Shown here: positions 50,780 through 59,645 of the stretch, in pieces | Layout: the number at the start of each line of letters is the position of its first letter | Position numbering within the stretch: position 1 is the stretch's first letter | NCBI RefSeq assembly: GCF_020097835.1 | Contig: NZ_CP083666.1 | Location: forward strand, 1,302,001 to 1,366,000 | Direction of reading: 5' to 3' | DNA length: 64,000 bases | DNA from: Haloprofundus halobius | Lineage (GTDB): Archaea; Halobacteriota; Halobacteria; Halobacteriales; Haloferacaceae | Made by a program: the position numbers and the translations under genes | Notes under the pieces: model-generated | Seen by the model: the letters and a program-made list of their open reading frames with translations, nothing else | What the model was told of the DNA's origin: nothing | Database searches by the model: none

Positions 50780-50830
50780 CCGCAGCGGCCGACCCGGGGC
50801 GTCGGGCCGGCGTTCTAACGCCCGCCGCCC

Positions 50831-51355
50831 TCACGACTCGAACTCGTCTTCGAGCAGTCCGTAGTGCAGCAAATCCCGATACTCGCCGCCGACGTACGCC
50901 TCTTCGCGGTGGGTTCCTTCGAGTGTGAACCCCGCCTTCTCTAACACGCGCTGTGAGCCGACGTTGTGGTCGTAGGCCTCAGCGACGACCTTGTGCATGC
51001 GGCGTTCCTCGAACGCGTACCGCGAGACGGTTCGGACGGCGTCGGTACAGTAGCCGTTGCCCCATGCCTCCGGCGAAATCATGTAGCCGAGCTCCGCTTT
51101 CCCCCACGTCTCGTTCGGGTGCATCCCGACGAGTCCGACGGGGTCGCCGTCGTCGCAGACGAGAAACTGGTCGTCGCCGTCGTCGCCGACGGATTCGAGC
51201 CACTCCAATTCCTGTTGGCGATTTTTCGGTCGCGAGGCTCCGAGCGTCGACCACACCTCAGGGTCGTTGACGAGTCGCTGGACGAATTCGAGGTCCCGTT
51301 TCTCGACGGTCCGGAGTTCGACGCGTTCACCTCGCAGAAAGACCGGTCCGGGCAT
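50831..51355 (-). CDS. GNAT family N-acetyltransferase (RimJ/RimL type)
   Basis: The 174-residue acetyltransferase begins LRGERVELRTVEKRDLEFVQRLVNDPEVW, the RimJ/RimL start. The acetyl-CoA pyrophosphate loop is in GYMISPEAWGNGYCTDAVR, and HNVGSQRVLEKAGFTLEGTHREEAYV is the typical C-terminal block. It may modify protein N-termini or a small amine. It is convergent with the histidine kinase, with a gap of about 50 bases. Confidence 0.92.
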   Translation of the reverse strand: MPGPVFLRGERVELRTVEKRDLEFVQRLVNDPEVWSTLGASRPKNRQQELEWLESVGDDGDDQFLVCDDGDPVGLVGMHPNETWGKAELGYMISPEAWGNGYCTDAVRTVSRYAFEERRMHKVVAEAYDHNVGSQRVLEKAGFTLEGTHREEAYVGGEYRDLLHYGLLEDEFES

Positions 51356-51416
51356 AGCTGACGCTCTCGGCGCGTGGTACTGAATCGTTCGATGGTGTGA
51401 GAGAACTTCGCAGTCG

Positions 51417-51815
51417 TCAGGGGCGGACGAGTATCATCGGGTCGTCGTCTTCGGTGCCGTCGTCTCCGAGCGCATCCATATCTGCATCTTCGCTCACGTC
51501 GGCGCGCATCTGTTGGGCGTGGACCGCGCGCAACGCCGCCAACTCGTCGTCGGAGAGCGACAGCGCCGACGCGAACTCCGGCCAGACGTGCGACGGCACC
51601 GAGAGCAGGAATCGGTCGTCTCTCCGCTCGACGACCGGATTCTCCGCTAACGCTTTGCGCCACTCGTAGACGATGTCGTCGACGCCGGGGAGGTCGCGGA
51701 CCGACTGCTGGTGGCGGACGAGCAGCTCCGACAGTACATCCGGGGTCGTCTCGGAGTCGGCGGCGACGCTCGACACGAGGTCGGGGTCGAACCCGTCGAG
51801 GGGGTCGCGCGTCAT
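51417..51815 (-). CDS. conserved hypothetical haloarchaeal protein
   Basis: The 132-residue protein has FDPDLVSSVAADSETTPDVLSELLVRHQQSVRDLPGVDDIVYEWRKAL as a helical N-terminal part, then VERRDDRFLLSVPSHVWPEFASALSLSDDELAALRAVHAQQM, then an acidic end. Helical, soluble and without cysteines. The family and role are not known to me. The ATG at 51815 is preferred over 51866, since the preceding residues do not look coding. It is divergent from the sugar isomerase gene. Confidence 0.75.
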   Translation of the reverse strand: MTRDPLDGFDPDLVSSVAADSETTPDVLSELLVRHQQSVRDLPGVDDIVYEWRKALAENPVVERRDDRFLLSVPSHVWPEFASALSLSDDELAALRAVHAQQMRADVSEDADMDALGDDGTEDDDPMILVRP

Positions 51816-51895
51816 CGTTCGAAGAAGGGGCGAAGCGGGCGAAAAGCTTCGGGTTCGGGGAATCACCTAACTCGCTCGCGTGCAGAGGGTACGCT

Positions 51896-52684
51896 ATGGA
51901 CGCCCGGACCGGGTACGTCACCCAGATGAACATGGACCTTGACGCGGCAATCGGGGCAGCCGCCGAGTACGAGTTCGACTACCTGGAGGTGATGATGGAC
52001 GGCGACACCGAGCGCCGCCGACTCGACGACCAGTCCGACGAGATTCGGGAGGCGCTCGCCGACCACGAACTCGATCTGATGGTCCACCTGCCGTTCGGCG
52101 GTATCGACGTGGGGTCGCCGTTCGAGCACGTTCGGGCGGGCGCGGTTGCCGAGCAGAAAGCCGCCATCGACACAGCCGCCGCCCTCGGTGCGGAGAAAGG
52201 CGTCCTCCACCCGACGACCGACGCGTGGTCTCCCGCCTGGGACGCCTCGACGCTACGGAACAACGCGCTCGACTCGATACGCGAACTCGTCGCGCACGCT
52301 GACGAACGCGGGTTCGAGGTCTGCGCCGAGAACATCCCGCGAAGCATCTTCCGAACCCACGAGTTTCCCCAACTGCTCGCCGAGACGGAGGCCTCGATGA
52401 CGCTCGACACCGGGCACGCGCGGATGGACGGCCGCGACTCCGGCGGCATCGCAGCGTTCACCGAAGAACACGCCGACCGAATCAGCCACGTCCACCTCAA
52501 CGATACCCGCCACGCCTCGGACGAACATCTGCCGTTCGGCGCGGGCAACCTCGACTTCGAGCGCATCCTGGGGGCGTTTCCCGACGACTGGCGAGGGACG
52601 CTCTCGCTCGAAGTGTTCACGTTCGGTTTCGACTACATCGAGGCGAGCAAGGAACATCTCGACGACCTCCTCACCGAGCGCTGA
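51896..52684 (+). CDS. sugar phosphate isomerase/epimerase family protein (AP endonuclease 2-like TIM barrel)
   Basis: The 262-residue TIM barrel starts with a GYVTQMNMDLDAAIGAAAEYEFDYLEV strand-helix pair. Metal ligand candidates are Glu in CAENIPR, Asp and His in LDTGHARMDG, His in SHVHLNDTRH and Glu in LSLEVF: the usual set in xylose-isomerase-like barrels. It likely isomerises a sugar or cyclitol, though some relatives are endonuclease IV. It precedes a PfkB-type kinase gene in the same direction by about 90 bases. Confidence 0.88.
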   Translation: MDARTGYVTQMNMDLDAAIGAAAEYEFDYLEVMMDGDTERRRLDDQSDEIREALADHELDLMVHLPFGGIDVGSPFEHVRAGAVAEQKAAIDTAAALGAEKGVLHPTTDAWSPAWDASTLRNNALDSIRELVAHADERGFEVCAENIPRSIFRTHEFPQLLAETEASMTLDTGHARMDGRDSGGIAAFTEEHADRISHVHLNDTRHASDEHLPFGAGNLDFERILGAFPDDWRGTLSLEVFTFGFDYIEASKEHLDDLLTER

Positions 52685-52773
52685 GTACCGCCCTGTCGGC
52701 GACGCAGCCAGGTTATAGCTGAATCCCGACGAAATCGCCCGGATTGATGGTAGCCGCTCGCATAGCGTGGCGT

Positions 52774-53730
52774 ATGACACGGATTCTCGTCACCGGCGAG
52801 ACGCTCATCGACTTCATCCCCGATTCGGCGGGCGACCTCGCGTCGGTCGAGTCGTTCTCCCGACGACCCGGCGGCGCACCCGCGAACGTCGCCGTCGCGC
52901 TCTCGAACCTCGACGCGCCCGTCTCCTTCTGGACGCGCCTCGGCACCGACCCGTTCGGCGACTACCTCGCCGCGTTCCTCGACGAGCAGGGGATCTCCGG
53001 CGAGTACGTCGAACGCGACCCGAACGGGAAGACGACGCTCGCGTTCGTCAGCCTCGGCGAGGACGCCGACCGGGAGTTCAGTTTCTACCGCGACGCGGCC
53101 GCCGACGCCCGACTCGAACCGGGAACTGTCGACGACGACGCCCTCGCGGCGTTCGGGTGGCTCCACGCCGACGTGCTGTCGCTCGACACCGACCCCTCTC
53201 GGACGGCCGTCTTGGATCTCCTCGAACGCGCCAGCGAAACCGACGTGACCGTCTCGTTCGACCCGAACGCCCGTCTCGAACGCTGGACGGAGTTCTCCTA
53301 CCGCGAGTCGGTCCGGGAGGGGTTCGCGCTCGCCGACGTGGTGAAAGCCACGCCTGAGGACCTGAGGGAGGCCGGACTCACGGGTGACGCGGCCGAGTTA
53401 GCCCGCGAAATCTGCACGTTCGGGCCGCACACGGCGGTCATCACGCTGGGTGACGCCGGGGCGTACGCCTACGCGACGCCAGAGGCGCCGTGGAGCGACG
53501 GCGAGGAACTGGAGGCGACTCACGGCGGCTACCGCGTCGAACCGGTCGACACGACCGGCGCGGGAGACGCGTTCACCGCGGGCGTCATCGCAGCACTCTC
53601 CGAAGGTGAGTCGCTCGCCGAAGCGCTCGCGTTCGCCAACGCCGTCGCCGCGGTGACGACGACGGAACCGGGGGCGATGACGGCGCTTCCCGACCGGAAC
53701 TCCGTCGAGACGTTCAGAACCGACGGGTAG
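52774..53730 (+). CDS. PfkB family carbohydrate kinase
   Basis: The 318-residue ribokinase-like kinase has the N-terminal RRPGGAPANVAVALSNLDAPVSFWTRLGTD (PfkB signature 1) and the catalytic end VDTTGAGDAFTAGVIAAL (signature 2; Asp is the base). Fructokinase or 2-keto-3-deoxygluconate kinase are the most likely activities. Two in-frame starts exist: ATG 52774, used here because the fold starts there, and ATG 52747, which is better placed (about 32 bases) from a GGTTATAGC box at 52711-52719. It follows the sugar isomerase, suggesting a common sugar pathway. Confidence 0.9.
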   Translation: MTRILVTGETLIDFIPDSAGDLASVESFSRRPGGAPANVAVALSNLDAPVSFWTRLGTDPFGDYLAAFLDEQGISGEYVERDPNGKTTLAFVSLGEDADREFSFYRDAAADARLEPGTVDDDALAAFGWLHADVLSLDTDPSRTAVLDLLERASETDVTVSFDPNARLERWTEFSYRESVREGFALADVVKATPEDLREAGLTGDAAELAREICTFGPHTAVITLGDAGAYAYATPEAPWSDGEELEATHGGYRVEPVDTTGAGDAFTAGVIAALSEGESLAEALAFANAVAAVTTTEPGAMTALPDRNSVETFRTDG

Positions 53731-53771
53731 CCGCCACGTTTCCGTCGTCACGGGCGCGACGAAAGCGGACC

Positions 53772-53779
53772 GCATAAGT
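53772..53779 (+). promoter_or_regulatory. TATA-like box of the NCS2 permease gene
   Basis: GCATAAGT is about 29 bases before an ATG at 53805 that opens a five-codon reading frame (MVGAP), whose TGA overlaps the permease start at 53819. Confidence 0.45.
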
Positions 53780-53818
53780 ACCGTACGACGGTTTGTTTGC
53801 GCCAATGGTCGGGGCACC

Positions 53819-55432
53819 ATGACGGGCAAACGGACGGAATCGGAGTTCGTAGAGTACGGTATCGAAGACAAGCCGCCGCTGGGCGAGTCGCTGCTGCTCG
53901 GCTTGCAGCACTACTTGACGATGGTCGGCGCGAACATCGCCGTGCCGCTCATCCTCGCGGCCGCACTCGGGATTCCGGATTCACTCGTTCCGCGCTTCGT
54001 CGGAACGTTCTTCGTCGTCTCCGGCGTCGCCACGCTGGCGCAGACGACGTTCGGTAACCGCTACCCTATCGTCCAGGGTGCACCCTTCTCGATGCTCGCG
54101 CCCGCGCTAGCGGTCATCGCCGTCGCACAGACGGGGAACCCGCCCGGCGCGGACTGGCAGTACGCGCTGCTGCAGTTGCAGGGCGCCATCATCGCCGCCT
54201 CGCTGGCCGAGATCGTCGTCGGCTATCTCGGCTTGTTCGGCCGTCTTCGAAGATTTGTCTCGCCGGTGGTCATCGCACCCACCATCGCACTCATCGGCCT
54301 CTCGCTGTTCGACACCCCGCAGATCACCGCCGTCACGAACGACTGGTGGTTGTTGGGACTGACGCTCGGTCTCATCGTCCTCTTCTCGCAGTATCTCGAT
54401 TCCTCCGCTCGCATCTTCAAGCTCTTTCCCGTCCTCCTCGGCGTCGTCACGGCGTACGCGCTCGCCGCCGTCCTGAGCGTCGTCGGCGTCTATCAGACCG
54501 GAATGCCCGGCTACGTGCCGCTCGGTGACGTTCTCGCCGCGCCCGCCTTCATGCCGATTCACCCCTTCCAGTGGGGGATGGCCGGCGGCGCGAACACGGT
54601 GGCGGTGACGATTCCGGTCGTCGGATGGCCGCTCGCGTTCGGCATTCCGCAGCTGACGCTCTCGTTCGTCGTCGGGATGCTCGCAGGTGTCGCCGCGTCG
54701 ATGGTCGAGAGCTTCGGCGACTACCACGCCGTCGCCCGTCTCTCGGGTCTCGGCGCGCCGAGCGAGAAGCGCATCAACCACGGTATCGGGATGGAGGGTA
54801 TCATGAACGTGTTCGCGGGCGTGATGGGCGCGGGCGGGTCGACCTCCTACTCGGAGAACATCGGCGCCATCGGCATCACGGGCGTCGCCTCCCGCTACGT
54901 CGTCCAGGTCGGTGCGGCGCTGATGCTCGTCGTGGGCTTCGTCGGCTACTTCGGCCAACTCGTCGCGACGATTCCGGACCCCATCGTCGGCGGCCTCTTT
55001 CTGGCGATGTTCGGCCAAATAGTCGCCGTCGGCCTCTCGAACCTCGAATACGTCGACCTCGACTCCTCGCGCAACGTCTTCATCGTCGGCTTCGCGCTCT
55101 TCGCCGGACTGGCGATTCCGGCGTACATGGGCAACGTCGCGGCCGCGAACCCGGACCTCAGCGGGGCGGCGGCGTTCCGGCAGGGACTGCAGAACGTCGC
55201 GCTCGTCGGCCCCGTTCTCGGGACGAAACTCGTCGGCGACGTGCTCTACGTCGTCGGCAGCACCGGGATGGCCGTCGGCGGCCTCGTCGCGTTCGTTCTC
55301 GACAACACCATCGAGGGGACACGCGCCGAGCGCGGTCTGGAGACGTGGGAGGAGGCCGCCGAATCAGACGAGGAGTTCGCTTCCGCCTACGACCGCTTCG
55401 TCCGCGGCGACGAAACGCCGAGAGCTGACTGA
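53819..55432 (+). CDS. NCS2 family nucleobase:cation symporter (purine/uracil permease)
   Basis: The 537-residue permease has about 14 membrane segments. The start YGIEDKPPLGESLLLGLQHYLTMVGANIAVPLIL is characteristic, with the QH motif in helix 1. The NCS2 signature in helices 8-10 is visible as GDYHAVARLSGLGAPSEKRINHGIGMEG, then AGVMGAGGSTSYSENIGAIGITGVASR. NCS2 transporters move xanthine, uric acid or uracil with protons or sodium. The substrate cannot be fixed by eye. The gene has a possible five-codon upstream ORF overlapping its ATG. Confidence 0.93.
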   Translation: MTGKRTESEFVEYGIEDKPPLGESLLLGLQHYLTMVGANIAVPLILAAALGIPDSLVPRFVGTFFVVSGVATLAQTTFGNRYPIVQGAPFSMLAPALAVIAVAQTGNPPGADWQYALLQLQGAIIAASLAEIVVGYLGLFGRLRRFVSPVVIAPTIALIGLSLFDTPQITAVTNDWWLLGLTLGLIVLFSQYLDSSARIFKLFPVLLGVVTAYALAAVLSVVGVYQTGMPGYVPLGDVLAAPAFMPIHPFQWGMAGGANTVAVTIPVVGWPLAFGIPQLTLSFVVGMLAGVAASMVESFGDYHAVARLSGLGAPSEKRINHGIGMEGIMNVFAGVMGAGGSTSYSENIGAIGITGVASRYVVQVGAALMLVVGFVGYFGQLVATIPDPIVGGLFLAMFGQIVAVGLSNLEYVDLDSSRNVFIVGFALFAGLAIPAYMGNVAAANPDLSGAAAFRQGLQNVALVGPVLGTKLVGDVLYVVGSTGMAVGGLVAFVLDNTIEGTRAERGLETWEEAAESDEEFASAYDRFVRGDETPRAD

Positions 55433-55490
55433 GCGGCGCGCGTCCCGAATCGATGCGTCTCGAACGCCCCGCCTGCCGCCTTCCGCACCT

Positions 55491-55497
55491 CTTTTTG
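55491..55497 (+). promoter_or_regulatory. TATA-like box of the aldo/keto reductase gene
   Basis: CTTTTTG is about 26 bases before the ATG at 55520. Confidence 0.4.
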
Positions 55498-55519
55498 CAC
55501 CGAACCCCTCGACCCGAGT

Positions 55520-56317
55520 ATGACGCTCGACCTGCCGCCGATGGGACTCGGCACGTCCGGTAACGACGACCCCGAGGGGTGCGCGAACACCGTCGCTGCG
55601 GCGCTCGACATCGGCTACCGACACGTCGACACCGCGCAGATGTACGACAACGAGGAAGCTGTCGGGGCCGGCATTCGACAGAGCGACGTAGCACGGGAGG
55701 ACGTGGTTCTGGCGACGAAGATTCACCCGACAAATCTCGCGCCCAACGACGTACGCAGCACGGCCCGGGAGAGTCTCGACCGACTCGGCGTCGACTCCGT
55801 CGACGTGCTCTACGTCCACTGGCCGACCCACGCCTACGACGCGGAGGCGACGCTCCCCGTCTTCGACGAACTGCGCGAGGAGGGTCTGATCGACCACGTC
55901 GGCGTCAGCAACTTCACGCCGGAACTGCTGGACGAGGCGCGCGACGTCCTCGACTCGCCCATCGTGGCCCACCAGGTCGAGTGTCACCCCTTGCTTCCGC
56001 AGGCGGAACTTCGCGCCGACGCCCGCGAGCACGGGTACTCGCTCGTCGCGTACACCCCGCTCGGCCGAGGCGAGATATTCGACGAGCCCGAACTCGTCGA
56101 GGTAGCCGAGAAGCACGACGCGAGCGTCCCGCAGGTGTCTCTCGCGTGGTCGATGGCTCAAGACGTCATCGTCCCCATTCCGAAGTCGACCGGCGAACAC
56201 GTCGCCGAGAACTTCGCCGCGCAGAAACTGGAACTGGACGAGGACGACCTGGCGAAAATAGACGGCATCGACCGACAGAAGCGCGTCATCGACCCGGACC
56301 ACGGGCCGTGGAACTGA
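55520..56317 (+). CDS. aldo/keto reductase
   Basis: The 265-residue NADPH-dependent oxidoreductase has a (beta/alpha)8 barrel. The tetrad is Asp (YRHVDTAQMYDNE, catalytic Asp and Tyr), Lys (LATKIHP) and His (YVHWP). Signature 2 is GLIDHVGVSNFTPELL and the cofactor end is IPKSTGEHVAENF. It is of the 2,5-diketo-gluconate-reductase type. A DKGR-like or general carbonyl-detoxifying function is likely. Confidence 0.94.
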   Translation: MTLDLPPMGLGTSGNDDPEGCANTVAAALDIGYRHVDTAQMYDNEEAVGAGIRQSDVAREDVVLATKIHPTNLAPNDVRSTARESLDRLGVDSVDVLYVHWPTHAYDAEATLPVFDELREEGLIDHVGVSNFTPELLDEARDVLDSPIVAHQVECHPLLPQAELRADAREHGYSLVAYTPLGRGEIFDEPELVEVAEKHDASVPQVSLAWSMAQDVIVPIPKSTGEHVAENFAAQKLELDEDDLAKIDGIDRQKRVIDPDHGPWN

Positions 56318-56327
56318 ACCGAGCCGT

Positions 56328-57395
56328 TTATCGAAGCTCCCAGAACGCCTTCATCTCGTCAGAGAGATTCAGGAAGTTGAACGCCCAGTAGAGCGGACTC
56401 GTCCCCTGCTCGAGCTGGTATGCAAGTTCTCCTCGGCGAGATTCTCCGGGTGCAATTTCCGACCCTTCGGAGTATCCTTGGCTCAGCTGTGACGAGCCAC
56501 CGATATCGGCCATAAAGGCGAGCCCCGAGCCATCTTTGATGCGCATCTGGAGGGCGGTGGAGACGCTGAGGGGTTCTTCGGAGTTGTTCGTAATCTCGAT
56601 ATCTGGGATGACGTACTCGTTTCCGTCTTCCGCCTGCGTGAACGAACCGAGTTCGGTCTCGGTGCGTACTCCGTGAAGGGTTACCGAAACGTCCTCGTGG
56701 TCGACAGCGTCACCGGGAGACTGGACATCTACCTGAAGCGATTGCTCGAGGTCCTGAATCGAGTCGGCTTTCGACTCCAAATCGACCGTCACCCGCTCGA
56801 ACTCGAAGAAGTCGAATGCGCTGAAATCGAACTGCATGGTTAACCCTCCAGTATCCTTCGGAACTTCGAACACCACGTCCCCTCGTGCGACCTCTCCTGC
56901 CGCTAGAATTCCGCTTTCTATGGGGTGGTCGGTGCTCCCAAAGGAAGCGTCGTAGACGTGATTCGAGTCGTCTTTGAGGCGTGCTTGGAGAATACTGTTG
57001 AAATTGACGAACTCCGTGCCGGTGTTTTTCACCGCCATCCGAACGACTGCAAACGTGTTTCCGTTCTCAGCTTCGGTGAATTCGCCGAGCTTCTCGGTCT
57101 TCGTCACTTCGCGGGCAACCATCGAGAGGCTCTCTCCTTCGACGGTCTCGCCGAGAGCGACGTTAGCCTCCTGTTGTTGGTTGCGCTCTTCCGACGTAGA
57201 CTCGGCATCAGATTCAGTACCGGCGTCAGTTTCTGCGGACGTCGTCGACTGAGCGTCCGCTCCGTCTTCGCCTCCGCCAACCGACTCCTCTGCAGCGGTA
57301 TCGTCTGTATCGCTACATCCTGCGAGCGCAGCAAGGACTCCCACACCGGCCACGAGAGTTCTCCTACGTGTCGATGAAATATGGTTGCGTGCCAT
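56328..57395 (-). CDS. Tat lipoprotein with tandem DUF4352-like domains
   Basis: The 355-residue exported protein has a twin-arginine signal and lipobox (STRRRTLVAGVGVLAALAGC; Cys at about 27). A Thr/Glu/Ser/Asp-rich linker follows (about 30-70). Two Ig-like DUF4352 domains are at about 75-200 and 210-340, each with GEFTEAENGN or GSFTQAEDGN and a strand of AVKNTG/ITNNSEE. It would be anchored outside the cell; such domains often bind ligands or metals. ATG 57395 is preferred to 57404. The upstream 57396-57510 region is AT-rich and is likely its promoter. Confidence 0.87.
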   Translation of the reverse strand: MARNHISSTRRRTLVAGVGVLAALAGCSDTDDTAAEESVGGGEDGADAQSTTSAETDAGTESDAESTSEERNQQQEANVALGETVEGESLSMVAREVTKTEKLGEFTEAENGNTFAVVRMAVKNTGTEFVNFNSILQARLKDDSNHVYDASFGSTDHPIESGILAAGEVARGDVVFEVPKDTGGLTMQFDFSAFDFFEFERVTVDLESKADSIQDLEQSLQVDVQSPGDAVDHEDVSVTLHGVRTETELGSFTQAEDGNEYVIPDIEITNNSEEPLSVSTALQMRIKDGSGLAFMADIGGSSQLSQGYSEGSEIAPGESRRGELAYQLEQGTSPLYWAFNFLNLSDEMKAFWELR

Positions 57396-57510
57396 ACAAG
57401 TCATACAAACGAAGTCTATTCCAAAGTTATGACTACAATACTATAATTAGGGATAGTTGAAGACTCTTCGAGATAAAGAAATCCGTCTCTGTATTCGGTA
57501 AATCAACCTT

Positions 57511-57699
57511 TTAACGTTCGTTCACCACTCCCGCCCGCCCGAGTGCGACAAGAATCAGGTAGCCGACGATACCGACGACGAAGATCAGAACCGGAATGAC
57601 GAACGGGCCGAACGTCGAAATCAGCGCTTCTACCGGACCGAGTTGGACTGCGAACTCGGCGGACGTTCGCACCTCGATGGACGCGACGACGGGAACCAC
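57511..57699 (-). CDS. 62-aa single-pass membrane protein
   Basis: The small protein has a polar N-terminal half (EVRTSAEFAVQLGPVEALI) and one strong membrane helix (FGPFVIPVLIFVVGIVGYLILVALG, about 30-54), ending in GRAGVVNER. Composition and length fit small haloarchaeal one-helix proteins. Role unknown. The overlapping plus-strand frame that runs into the DUF457-type gene is not used by that gene's start at 57841. Confidence 0.6.
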   Translation of the reverse strand: MVPVVASIEVRTSAEFAVQLGPVEALISTFGPFVIPVLIFVVGIVGYLILVALGRAGVVNER

Positions 57700-57840
57700 G
57701 GTACTCGCGATACGTCGGCCGCCGGGTTAACTCTCCGGTCAGTCGTCGAATCGCCGGAACCGCTGAACCGACAGGACCGCCGAAACCGCTTCGTCGACCG
57801 AAAACGGACCGATTTTACGTCCACGGTGAAATGCCGCGAT

Positions 57841-58350
57841 ATGTTCCGTACGGGCCACTACGGCGTCTCGCTGCTCGTCTTCGCGCCCATCGGCTACACG
57901 CTCGTCAGTACGGGGGCTGTCGCGCCCGCGTTCGTCCTCGGCGCGACGATGCTGTGGCTGTCGATGCTCCCCGACGTGGACCACAAGTTGCCAGCAGTCT
58001 CACACCGCGGGCCGACGCACACGCTGTTGTTCGCGGGACTCGTCGGTGGCCTGTTCTGGGGCGTCGCCACCCTCGCTATCGACACGCTCGGCACGCTCAC
58101 CGTTTCACTCGGCGAGACGAGCGTCGGCCTCGCGACCTTCGCCTTCGCTGTCGGCTTTCTGACCGTCGTCGGCCACCTCGTCGGCGACGCGCTCACGCCG
58201 ATGGGTGTCAACTTCCTCTGGCCGCTGTCGGGGAGCGGCTACTCGCTCTCGTTGACGACAGCCGATAGTGCAGTTTGGAACTACGGCCTGTTCGTCCTCG
58301 GCGTGTTCGCCACCGCGGCGTGGGTCAGCGCCGCGCTCGGCGTCGTTTGA
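57841..58350 (+). CDS. DUF457/YdjM-type membrane-bound metal-dependent hydrolase
   Basis: The 169-residue integral membrane protein has four to five helices. The conserved HYG (7), LPDVDHKLPAVSHRGPTHTLLF and VGHLVGDALTPMGVNFLWPL carry His and Asp residues at the membrane face, as in the LexA-binding, inner-membrane-associated putative hydrolase family (YdjM). Its substrate is unknown; lipid or phosphate ester hydrolysis has been suggested for the family. The frame is open to 57643, but the ATG at 57841 begins the family. Confidence 0.9.
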   Translation: MFRTGHYGVSLLVFAPIGYTLVSTGAVAPAFVLGATMLWLSMLPDVDHKLPAVSHRGPTHTLLFAGLVGGLFWGVATLAIDTLGTLTVSLGETSVGLATFAFAVGFLTVVGHLVGDALTPMGVNFLWPLSGSGYSLSLTTADSAVWNYGLFVLGVFATAAWVSAALGVV

Positions 58351-58410
58351 GTCCGTCTCCAGCCCGACTCCGAACACACGATTAAGTAGAGCCTCGCCGA
58401 ATCCGCGGGT

Positions 58411-59016
58411 ATGACCGACGGATCGACCCCGACGCTGGACGACGACGCGATGCGCCGATTTCCGGTTCCTGAGTTCGAGAAGTTACCCGACGACCTACAG
58501 AGACGAATCTCCGAGGAGACCGAGCGCGCCGGCTTCACCCCGAACGTCTTCTCCGCGTTCGCGTACAAACCCTCGCACTTCCGGGCGTTCTTCGAGTACC
58601 ACGACGCGCTCGTCGACGACACGGCGCTGGAGCGCGAGGAGATAGAGATGATAATCGTCGCCGTCTCCGGCGTCAACCACTGCTACTACTGCAACGTCGC
58701 CCACGGCGCGCTGGTCCGTATCTACGCCAGAGACCCCTTGCTCGCGGATCAACTCGTCGCCAACTATCGAACGGCGGACGTGAGTGACGAGCGGATGGCG
58801 ATGCTCGACGTGGCGGTGAAGCTCACCGAAGAGCCCGCGAAAGTCGGTGAGGGCGACTTCGAGAAACTCCGCGACGTGGGCTACTCCGAGGAGGCCATCT
58901 GGGACATCGGCGCGGTCACGTCGATGTTCAACCTCTCGAATCGGATGGCGATGTTCGCCGACATGCGCCCGAACGAGGAGTTCCACACGCTCGGACGGGA
59001 GCCGCGAGAGGAGTGA
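58411..59016 (+). CDS. peroxidase-related AhpD-like protein
   Basis: The 201-residue protein has the double-helical AhpD-like domain with redox cysteines in VNHCYYCNVAHGALV (about 90-104), as in the uncharacterized peroxidase-related family. An N-terminal extension (FPVPEFEKLPDDLQRRISEETERAGF) is typical of this subgroup. It likely reduces organic peroxides or alkyl hydroperoxides. It is larger than the homologue at 8992. Its stop is followed by a 111-base gap with no gene. Confidence 0.92.
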   Translation: MTDGSTPTLDDDAMRRFPVPEFEKLPDDLQRRISEETERAGFTPNVFSAFAYKPSHFRAFFEYHDALVDDTALEREEIEMIIVAVSGVNHCYYCNVAHGALVRIYARDPLLADQLVANYRTADVSDERMAMLDVAVKLTEEPAKVGEGDFEKLRDVGYSEEAIWDIGAVTSMFNLSNRMAMFADMRPNEEFHTLGREPREE

Positions 59017-59127
59017 CAGAAGTCGGTAGTGCAGGGTTCTGTTCGGGTTCGCTGCGAAACTGACGTGCCTCGTTCGGATAGTACCGATTGGAACTACGCG
59101 ACGGGGACCGGGCCTGCTCCGACTTCG

Positions 59128-59286
59128 TTACGACTCGTCAGCATCTAGTTGGAAGGAGTTGAAGCATCGGTAGCACCGATAGACGGGCTGATAATCGGTC
59201 GCCTGCGGTGCGAACGTACCTTCGGTCCGCAACTTCAAAACCAGTCTACTTTGGTACTCGGTGCAGACCGGGCGATTCAACCACAT
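59128..59286 (-). CDS. 52-aa CxxC protein with leaderless promoter
   Basis: The ORF encodes MWLNRPVCTEYQSRLVLKLR and ends with VYRCYRCFNSFQLDADES. One CxxC pair (Cys-Tyr-Arg-Cys) is present near the C-terminus and a lone Cys8 near the start. The key evidence is a minus-strand TATATAT (59311-59317) exactly 28 bases before this ATG. The frame is open further upstream to 59361, but that would include the promoter. Function unknown, possibly metal-binding; note the copper genes next door. Confidence 0.55.
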   Translation of the reverse strand: MWLNRPVCTEYQSRLVLKLRTEGTFAPQATDYQPVYRCYRCFNSFQLDADES

Positions 59287-59310
59287 TATGTTTCTAAGTG
59301 CGACATTCCC

Positions 59311-59317
59311 ATATATA
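59311..59317 (-). promoter_or_regulatory. TATA box of the 52-aa CxxC gene
   Basis: It reads TATATAT on the minus strand, with its centre 28 bases before the ATG at 59286. Confidence 0.55.
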
Positions 59318-59408
59318 CTCACAGGGGCCACTAGTCGCACTAAGACGAGAGATGCGCGCACCTCTCGGCTTGAGTAGAGAAATCGTGCGACGAGTAGCCC
59401 GGCTGGAA

Positions 59409-59606
59409 TTACGCCTGCGCCTCGTACCCGGCGTCGTTGACGGCGACGACGAGGTCCAGCGGGTCGGCGTCGCCGTCGACGCTCGCCGTGTTCGACTCGT
59501 GGTCTGCGCTCGCGCTCTCGACGCCCTCGACGCCTTCGAGCGCCTCTACGACCGTTCGTTCGCAGCCGTCACAGCTCATCCCTTCGACGGTCAGTATCGT
59601 CGTCAT
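59409..59606 (-). CDS. copZ: heavy-metal-associated (HMA) domain copper chaperone
   Basis: The 65-residue protein is one ferredoxin-like HMA domain with the metal-binding loop GMSCDGCERTV (Cys12, Cys15). Such proteins carry Cu(I) to the CopA ATPase. It is divergent from the HTH-TRASH regulator, with 126 bases between the starts that contain two TTCGAA motifs. In Halobacterium a similar trio (chaperone, Lrp-TRASH regulator, P1B ATPase) is part of the copper response; by homology this module should be copper-induced. Confidence 0.93.
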   Translation of the reverse strand: MTTILTVEGMSCDGCERTVVEALEGVEGVESASADHESNTASVDGDADPLDLVVAVNDAGYEAQA

Positions 59607-59645
59607 GTCTCACCGTACTCGCTGTCGACTCTTTCACCTTTCCCT

